A DNA stretch of 64,000 nt from Flavobacterium haoranii (GTDB taxonomy: Bacteria > Bacteroidota > Bacteroidia > Flavobacteriales > Flavobacteriaceae): contig QKBC01000004.1 in assembly GCA_003246205.1 (NCBI GenBank), forward strand, positions 62,001 to 126,000, read 5' to 3'. A model generated the notes under the pieces. The model saw only the letters and a list, made by a program, of their open reading frames with translations. It ran no database searches and was not told the origin of the DNA. Positions within the stretch are counted from its first letter, which is position 1; every line of letters starts with the position of its first letter. Positions 58,467 through 64,000 of this stretch are shown here, one piece after another. The position numbers and the translations under genes are program-made.

Positions 58467-59707
58467 TGACTTCTACAGGAAAAATAGAATTAATGGCGCC
58501 TGCTGGTAATTTTGAATCCTTACAAGCAGCTTTAGACAACGGATGTGATTCGGTATATTTTGGTGTAGAGCAATTGAACATGCGCGCTCGAGCATCCATC
58601 AATTTTGTCTTAGACGATTTACCCGAAATAGCGCGTCGTTGCCAAGAAAAAAACGTTAGAACTTATCTAACTTTAAATACGATTGTTTACGATCACGATT
58701 TGTCGATTGTAAAAACACTTTTAAACAAAGCAAAAGAAGCTAATATTACTGCCGTTATTGCATCGGATCAGGCAGTAATTATGACGGCTAGAAGTATTGG
58801 TATGGAAGTTCATATTTCAACCCAAGTAAATGTAACCAACATTGAAACGGTGAAATTTTATGCCATGTTTGCCGATACAATTGTACTTTCTCGTGAATTG
58901 AGTTTGCGTCAAGTAAAGAAAATTACCGAACAAATAGAGAAAGAGCAAGTCAAAGGACCAAGTGGCAATTTAGTGGAAATCGAAATTTTCGGTCACGGCG
59001 CTTTATGTATGGCAGTTTCCGGAAAATGCTATTTGAGTTTACATTCACACAACTCATCTGCAAACCGTGGTGCTTGTAAACAAAACTGCCGTAAAAAATA
59101 TACCGTTATCGACCAAGAAACAGGTTTCGAAATCGAAATCGATAACGAATATATGATGTCACCAAAAGATTTATGTACAATTGATTTTCTAGACCAAGTA
59201 ATTGATTCAGGCATCAAAGTGCTAAAAATTGAAGGTCGTGGCCGCGCTCCGGAATATGTGGCTACAGTTATCAAAACCTATAGAGAGGCTATTGATTCGT
59301 ATTATGACGGAACATTTTCGCAAGAAAAAGTAACCGAATGGATGGAAGCCCTAAACACCGTTTACAACAGAGGGTTTTGGAGCGGTTATTATTTAGGTCA
59401 GAAATTAGGCGAATGGAGTAAAGAATCCGGAAGCAGTGCTACACAAAAGAAAGTGTATATTGGTAAAGGGATGCACTATTTCCCTAAAGCCAGCATTGCT
59501 GAATTCAAAATTGAAGCCTACGATATTAAAAAAGGTGACAAAGTTTTAATTACCGGACCTACAACAGGTGTTCAAGAATTAGTTATTGAAGATATGATGG
59601 TAAACGACGAAAATTCTGAAAAAGCTACTAAAGGTGACAGCTTAACATTAAAACTTCCATTCAGAATCCGATTGTCTGACAAATTGTATAAAATTGTAGA
59701 AGCATAA
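58466..59707 (+). CDS. trhP: Peptidase U32 family protein, TrhP-like tRNA 5-hydroxyuridine synthesis
   Basis: ELMAPAGNFESLQAALDNGCDSVYFG, FGHGALCMAVSGKCYLSLHSHNSSANRGACKQNCRKKY, U32 C-terminal domain. Confidence 0.92.
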   Translation: MTSTGKIELMAPAGNFESLQAALDNGCDSVYFGVEQLNMRARASINFVLDDLPEIARRCQEKNVRTYLTLNTIVYDHDLSIVKTLLNKAKEANITAVIASDQAVIMTARSIGMEVHISTQVNVTNIETVKFYAMFADTIVLSRELSLRQVKKITEQIEKEQVKGPSGNLVEIEIFGHGALCMAVSGKCYLSLHSHNSSANRGACKQNCRKKYTVIDQETGFEIEIDNEYMMSPKDLCTIDFLDQVIDSGIKVLKIEGRGRAPEYVATVIKTYREAIDSYYDGTFSQEKVTEWMEALNTVYNRGFWSGYYLGQKLGEWSKESGSSATQKKVYIGKGMHYFPKASIAEFKIEAYDIKKGDKVLITGPTTGVQELVIEDMMVNDENSEKATKGDSLTLKLPFRIRLSDKLYKIVEA

Positions 59708-59937
59708 TGGTAATTGTTACGCTACAAAGAGACAAATGTATTGGATGCAATTATTGTGTTGAATTTGCTCCCAAGCAATTCCAGATGTCTAAAAAAGACG
59801 GAAAAACCGTTCTGATAAAATCAGTAAACAATAAAGGCTTTCATACACTAAAATCTCACGATCATACTATTGTCGAAGCTTGTGAACAAGCCGAAAAAGC
59901 CTGTCCGGTTCATATTATTTCCGTCAAAGAAATATAA
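59707..59937 (+). CDS. 4Fe-4S ferredoxin
   Basis: CIGCNYC...CPVH, 76 aa, single cluster; ATG overlaps the trhP stop region. Confidence 0.9.
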   Translation: MVIVTLQRDKCIGCNYCVEFAPKQFQMSKKDGKTVLIKSVNNKGFHTLKSHDHTIVEACEQAEKACPVHIISVKEI

Positions 59938-60091
59938 AATCATCATTAATAATACTTTTTTTAAGCCTGTTTTCGTTATATATGAAAGCAGGCTTTTCTT
60001 TTTGAAACCATTCATAAATTTGTATTATCTTTACACACTAAATACACTTTTGACAAGTAGTTCCATTAAGGAACGATCAATATATAAAACT

Positions 60092-61285
60092 ATGGCATGT
60101 AACAATTGTTCCACAGGAACCAAAGACGGTGTTCCTAAAGGATGTAATAATAACGGTTCATGCGGCACCGGAAGCTGCAACAAATTAACAGTATTTGACT
60201 GGTTATCTAACATGAGTTTGCCTCAGGGACAAGAACCATTCGATGTAGTAGAAATACGTTTTAAAAACGGAAGAAAAGATTTCTTCAGAAATCCTGAAAA
60301 ATTATCGCTTTCCATAGGTGATATTGTAGCTACTGAAGCTTCACCGGGACATGATGTCGGCATTGTTTCTCTTGCAGGCGAACTAGTAAAAGTTCAAATG
60401 AAAAAGAAAAATGTAGCTTTAGACACTGAACTACCGAAAGTTTACCGAAAAGCATCTCAAAAAGATATCGATATATGGAGTGAAGCCAGAAATCGTGAAG
60501 AACCAGTGCGAATGCGTGCTCGCGAATTGGCTATTGCTCTGAATTTGGAAATGAAAATTTCTGACGTAGAATTCCAAGGCGATGGCTCAAAAGCAACATT
60601 TTACTATACAGCAAATGACCGCGTGGATTTTCGCCAACTCATTAAAGATTTTGCCAGAGAGTTCAGCATTCGTATTGAAATGAAGCAAGTTGGATTCCGT
60701 CAGGAAGCTTCCCGTTTAGGAGGTATTGGTTCTTGTGGTAGAGAACTCTGCTGTTCTACTTGGTTAACCGACTTTAGAAGTGTTAACACTTCTGCTGCAC
60801 GTTATCAGCAATTATCGCTAAATCCTCAAAAACTAGCCGGTCAATGTGGTAAGTTAAAATGCTGCCTGAATTATGAATTAGACACTTACTTAGATGCACT
60901 TAAGAGTTTTCCGGATTTAGACACCAAACTAATTACGGAAAAAGGAAATGCTAATTGTCAGAAAGTTGATATTTTTAAAGAATTAATGTGGTTCTGTTAT
61001 GAAAATAATCCTGCTCATTGGCATGTTCTAACTGTTGAGCAAGTAAAAGAGATCTTAGCTGTCAATGCTAAAAATCAGAAAGTTGCTGCCTTAGAAGATT
61101 TTGTAGTGGAAGATACTAAAGCAATTGAGAATAATTTCCAAAATGTTGTAGGACAAGATTCTCTTAATCGCTTTGATAAACCTAAAAAAAGACCCAACAA
61201 AAACAAAAAAAGAAGAAATACCAGCAATAATAAACCACAACAGCAAAAACCTGCAAATAAGAAAAATGCGCCTAAGAAAAACTAA
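60092..61285 (+). CDS. PSP1 domain (RicT/YaaT-like) protein
   Basis: MACNNCSTGTKDGVPKGC...GIGSCGRELCCSTWLTDF...LAGQCGKLKCCLNYE; ATG 60092 preferred over 59870, which overlaps the ferredoxin gene. Confidence 0.9.
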   Translation: MACNNCSTGTKDGVPKGCNNNGSCGTGSCNKLTVFDWLSNMSLPQGQEPFDVVEIRFKNGRKDFFRNPEKLSLSIGDIVATEASPGHDVGIVSLAGELVKVQMKKKNVALDTELPKVYRKASQKDIDIWSEARNREEPVRMRARELAIALNLEMKISDVEFQGDGSKATFYYTANDRVDFRQLIKDFAREFSIRIEMKQVGFRQEASRLGGIGSCGRELCCSTWLTDFRSVNTSAARYQQLSLNPQKLAGQCGKLKCCLNYELDTYLDALKSFPDLDTKLITEKGNANCQKVDIFKELMWFCYENNPAHWHVLTVEQVKEILAVNAKNQKVAALEDFVVEDTKAIENNFQNVVGQDSLNRFDKPKKRPNKNKKRRNTSNNKPQQQKPANKKNAPKKN

Positions 61286-61757
61286 ATACATCCTTTTACT
61301 AGGTTTTGTATCTTTTTTCTTGTCTTGTGACAAAAAAAGGGTGTTTGACCAATATGCTAAATTGGACGGTACTTGGAGCCATAAAGATACCGTGTCTTTC
61401 TCATTTGAACAAAAAGACACAGTTTCTCCCTATAATTTATTTTTAAACATAAGGGACAATGCTGATTATCCGTTTAATAATTTATTCGTTATCGTTACCA
61501 TGAAAAATCCGGATAACGAAATAAAAACAGACACTTTGGAATATGCTATGGCAAACCCGGACGGTTCGCTTTTAGGAGAAGGCTTTACCGATATCAAAGA
61601 AAATAAGTTGTGGTATCAAGAAAATTTTGTATTCAAAAAAGCCGGAAACTATAAAGTTTCCATTACACATGCGCTTCGGGAAACAGGAAGCATCACAGGA
61701 TTAGAAAATCTACCAGGTATTACAGATATAGGATTCAGAATTGAAAAAACCAATTAA
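61266..61757 (+). CDS. gldH: Gliding motility lipoprotein GldH
   Basis: MRLRKTKYILLLGFVSFFLSCDKKRVFDQYAKLDGTW lipobox; position between the PSP1 gene and PBP1A. Confidence 0.85.
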   Translation: MRLRKTKYILLLGFVSFFLSCDKKRVFDQYAKLDGTWSHKDTVSFSFEQKDTVSPYNLFLNIRDNADYPFNNLFVIVTMKNPDNEIKTDTLEYAMANPDGSLLGEGFTDIKENKLWYQENFVFKKAGNYKVSITHALRETGSITGLENLPGITDIGFRIEKTN

Positions 61758-61759
61758 AT

Positions 61760-64000
61760 ATGGCAACAAAAAAAACAAATACAAATGAGTTTTCCGTTTA
61801 CATAAAATGGTTCTGGAAAATCTTTATACTGGGAATTGCTTTTGTTGTACTTCTATTTCTTTTTGCCTCTTGGGGGCTTTTAGGAGAAATGCCAAGTTTT
61901 GAAAAACTTGAAAATCCTGATTCAAATATCGCAACAGAAATTATCTCTTCAGACGGAGAAGTAATTGGAAAATACTATGCCCAAAATCGTGTTCCTGTAA
62001 AATTTGAAGACTTACCTCCGCATTTAGTGAATGCTTTAATTGCAACGGAAGACGAACGCTTTTATGAACATTCCGGTATTGATGTACGCGGAACCATAAG
62101 AGCTGTTGTAAAATTAGGAACTGATGGCGGTGCCAGTACTATAACCCAACAATTAGCCAAGTTATTATTTCATGGTGAAGGTTCTAAAAATATCATCATG
62201 CGACTTATCCAAAAAATCAAAGAATGGGTAATTGCAGTACGGTTAGAACGTCAATATACCAAAAAAGAAATCTTGTCAATGTACTTAAACGAGGTCGATT
62301 TTCTTTATAACGCAGTAGGTATTCGATCAGCAGCTAAAATTTACTTTAATAAAGAGCCAAAAGATCTAACCGTAGAAGAAGGAGCTCTTTTTGTAGGAAT
62401 GTTAAAAAACCCTGCTTTATATAATCCGACAAAAGAAAAGAGAAAAAAATTAGTCTTTGACCGTAGAAATACTGTTTTAGGCCAAATGGTAAGAAGCGGA
62501 TTCTTATCAGATGCTGAAAAAAACAAATTAGCAAAAGACTCTATTGTTCTCAATTTCAAGCCAGAAAGCCATAATGAAGGTTATGCTACTTACTTCAGAG
62601 AATTCCTTCGTGATTATATGAAGAAATGGATAAAAGACCACCCAAAAGAAGATGGTACGGAATACGATCTTTACAGAGATGGTTTAAAAATCTATGTAAC
62701 ATTAGATTCCAAAATGCAAAAATATGCTGAGGAGGCCGTTGCAGAACATTTACCAAACCTTCAGGCAGAATTTTTCAAATTAGCCAAAAACAACAAGAAT
62801 GCACCTTTCTTAAACATTTCGAAGGAAGAAACGGAAAAGATTATGATGCGTGCTATCAAATCATCCGAAAGATGGCGCGTTATGAAAGAAGAAGGAAAAT
62901 CGGAAGACCAGATTTTAAAATCTTTTGACATCAAAGCAAAAATGAAAATATTCTCTTGGAAAGGAGAAAAAGATACAATTATGACGCCTAGAGATTCTAT
63001 TCGCTATTATAAACATTTCCTTCAAACAGGAATGATGGCAATGGAACCTCAAACCGGATATATTAAAGCTTGGGTAGGCGGTATCAATTACAAATATTTC
63101 CAATATGACCATGTGGGACAAGGAGCTCGTCAGGTAGGTTCTACCTTTAAACCTTTTGTTTACGCCACAGCAATAGAACAATTAGGAATGTCACCTTGTG
63201 ATTCCATAATTGACGGTCCTTTCACCATGCCTAAAGGCAGATGGGGAATTGAAAAAGATTGGTCTCCATCCAACTCAGACGGTAAATACAAAGGAATGAT
63301 CACCTTAAAACAAGCCTTAGCCAATTCCATCAATACTGTTTCGGCTAAATTAATTGACAGAGTCGGGCCACAAGCAGTAGTCGACATGGCTCATGATTTA
63401 GGTGTTACTTCAGACATTCCCGCCCAACCTGCTATTGCTTTAGGAGCACCGGAAATAACCGTTAGAGAAATGGTCGGAGCCTTCAGCACGTATGCCAATC
63501 AAGGTGTTTATATAAAACCTACTTTCATTACCAGAATAGAAGATAAAAACGGAATCGTTTTAGATCAAATAATTCCGGAGAGCAAAGACGTTATGAACAA
63601 AGATGTGGCCTACACTATCATCAAACTACTTGAAGGAGTAACAGAAGATGGTACCGGAAAAAGACTTCGTTGGGGAGGAGCCGGATTTAGAAATTATGAC
63701 TATCGATTCAACAATCCTATAGCCGGAAAAACAGGTACTTCTCAAAATAATTCCGATGGTTGGTTTATGGGAGTTGTTCCCAATTTAGCTGCCGGTGTTT
63801 GGGTAGGAAATGAAGACAGAGCCGCGCATTTTAGAAGAACTTTTTATGGTCAAGGTGCTACTATGGCGTTACCTATCTGGGGGTTATTTATGAAAAAATG
63901 TTACGAGGACAAAGACTTAAATATCTCTAAAGAAGATTTTGAACGACCAAAAGATTTATCAATTAAAGTAGATTGTTGGAAAAAAGAAGTAGATTCTACA
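61760..64000 (+). CDS. Penicillin-binding protein 1A (transglycosylase/transpeptidase), truncated by the window edge and absent from the ORF track
   Basis: MATKKTNTNEFSVYIKWFWKIF; EDERFYEHSGIDVRGT, GGASTITQQLAKLLF, RQVGSTFKPFVYATAIEQ, KTGTSQNNSDGWFMG. Confidence 0.95.
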   Translation, partial: MATKKTNTNEFSVYIKWFWKIFILGIAFVVLLFLFASWGLLGEMPSFEKLENPDSNIATEIISSDGEVIGKYYAQNRVPVKFEDLPPHLVNALIATEDERFYEHSGIDVRGTIRAVVKLGTDGGASTITQQLAKLLFHGEGSKNIIMRLIQKIKEWVIAVRLERQYTKKEILSMYLNEVDFLYNAVGIRSAAKIYFNKEPKDLTVEEGALFVGMLKNPALYNPTKEKRKKLVFDRRNTVLGQMVRSGFLSDAEKNKLAKDSIVLNFKPESHNEGYATYFREFLRDYMKKWIKDHPKEDGTEYDLYRDGLKIYVTLDSKMQKYAEEAVAEHLPNLQAEFFKLAKNNKNAPFLNISKEETEKIMMRAIKSSERWRVMKEEGKSEDQILKSFDIKAKMKIFSWKGEKDTIMTPRDSIRYYKHFLQTGMMAMEPQTGYIKAWVGGINYKYFQYDHVGQGARQVGSTFKPFVYATAIEQLGMSPCDSIIDGPFTMPKGRWGIEKDWSPSNSDGKYKGMITLKQALANSINTVSAKLIDRVGPQAVVDMAHDLGVTSDIPAQPAIALGAPEITVREMVGAFSTYANQGVYIKPTFITRIEDKNGIVLDQIIPESKDVMNKDVAYTIIKLLEGVTEDGTGKRLRWGGAGFRNYDYRFNNPIAGKTGTSQNNSDGWFMGVVPNLAAGVWVGNEDRAAHFRRTFYGQGATMALPIWGLFMKKCYEDKDLNISKEDFERPKDLSIKVDCWKKEVDST

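Noticed and set aside
59870-60091. N-terminal extension of the PSP1-domain ORF given in the track
   Set aside because: It overlaps the ferredoxin gene and has no homology-like content; MACNNCSTGTKDGVPKGC at 60092 is a much better start
61173-61265. N-terminal extension of the GldH ORF
   Set aside because: It overlaps the PSP1 gene out of frame; the lipoprotein signal begins at MRLRKTKYILLLG (61266)
1-64000. tRNA, rRNA, prophage, toxin-antitoxin, restriction or other defence loci
   Set aside because: None recognised on reading the translations and intergenic regions; short genes or RNAs could still be missed without tRNAscan-SE, Infernal or PADLOC

Overview
The window is an AT-rich chromosomal stretch from a Flavobacteriaceae-type Bacteroidota genome. 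The lineage call rests on T9SS type A and type B sorting domains, GldH, and many TAnnTTTG promoter -7 motifs. Most of it is housekeeping: nearly the whole heme pathway (hemA, B, C, D, E, F, H, J) spread over about 20 kb with other genes inserted, a Feo/Nramp/DtxR metal region, ppc, dprA, trpS, recA, the tRNA U34 hydroxylation genes trhO/trhP, ricT-like/gldH, and a PBP1A gene truncated at the right edge. I saw no rRNA, tRNA, CRISPR array, transposase or prophage. The observations most worth following up are: (1) TrhO and TrhP, encoded next to each other with a ferredoxin, carry clearly homologous C-terminal domains; (2) a two-copy element of about 135 bp (1863-1997 and 23774-23909) looks like a small RNA gene with promoter and terminator; (3) a tiny twin-arginine/lipoprotein-type protein with eight GYYDD-type repeats is tightly coupled to a two-part glycosyltransferase; (4) a 27/28-bp direct repeat containing the araC start region flanks a T9SS type B gene between hemA and araC, which looks like an insertion scar; (5) candidate DtxR-type operators lie in the feoA promoter and the mntR/porin divergent region. 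All calls come from reading the sequence and the supplied translations. No database search was run.
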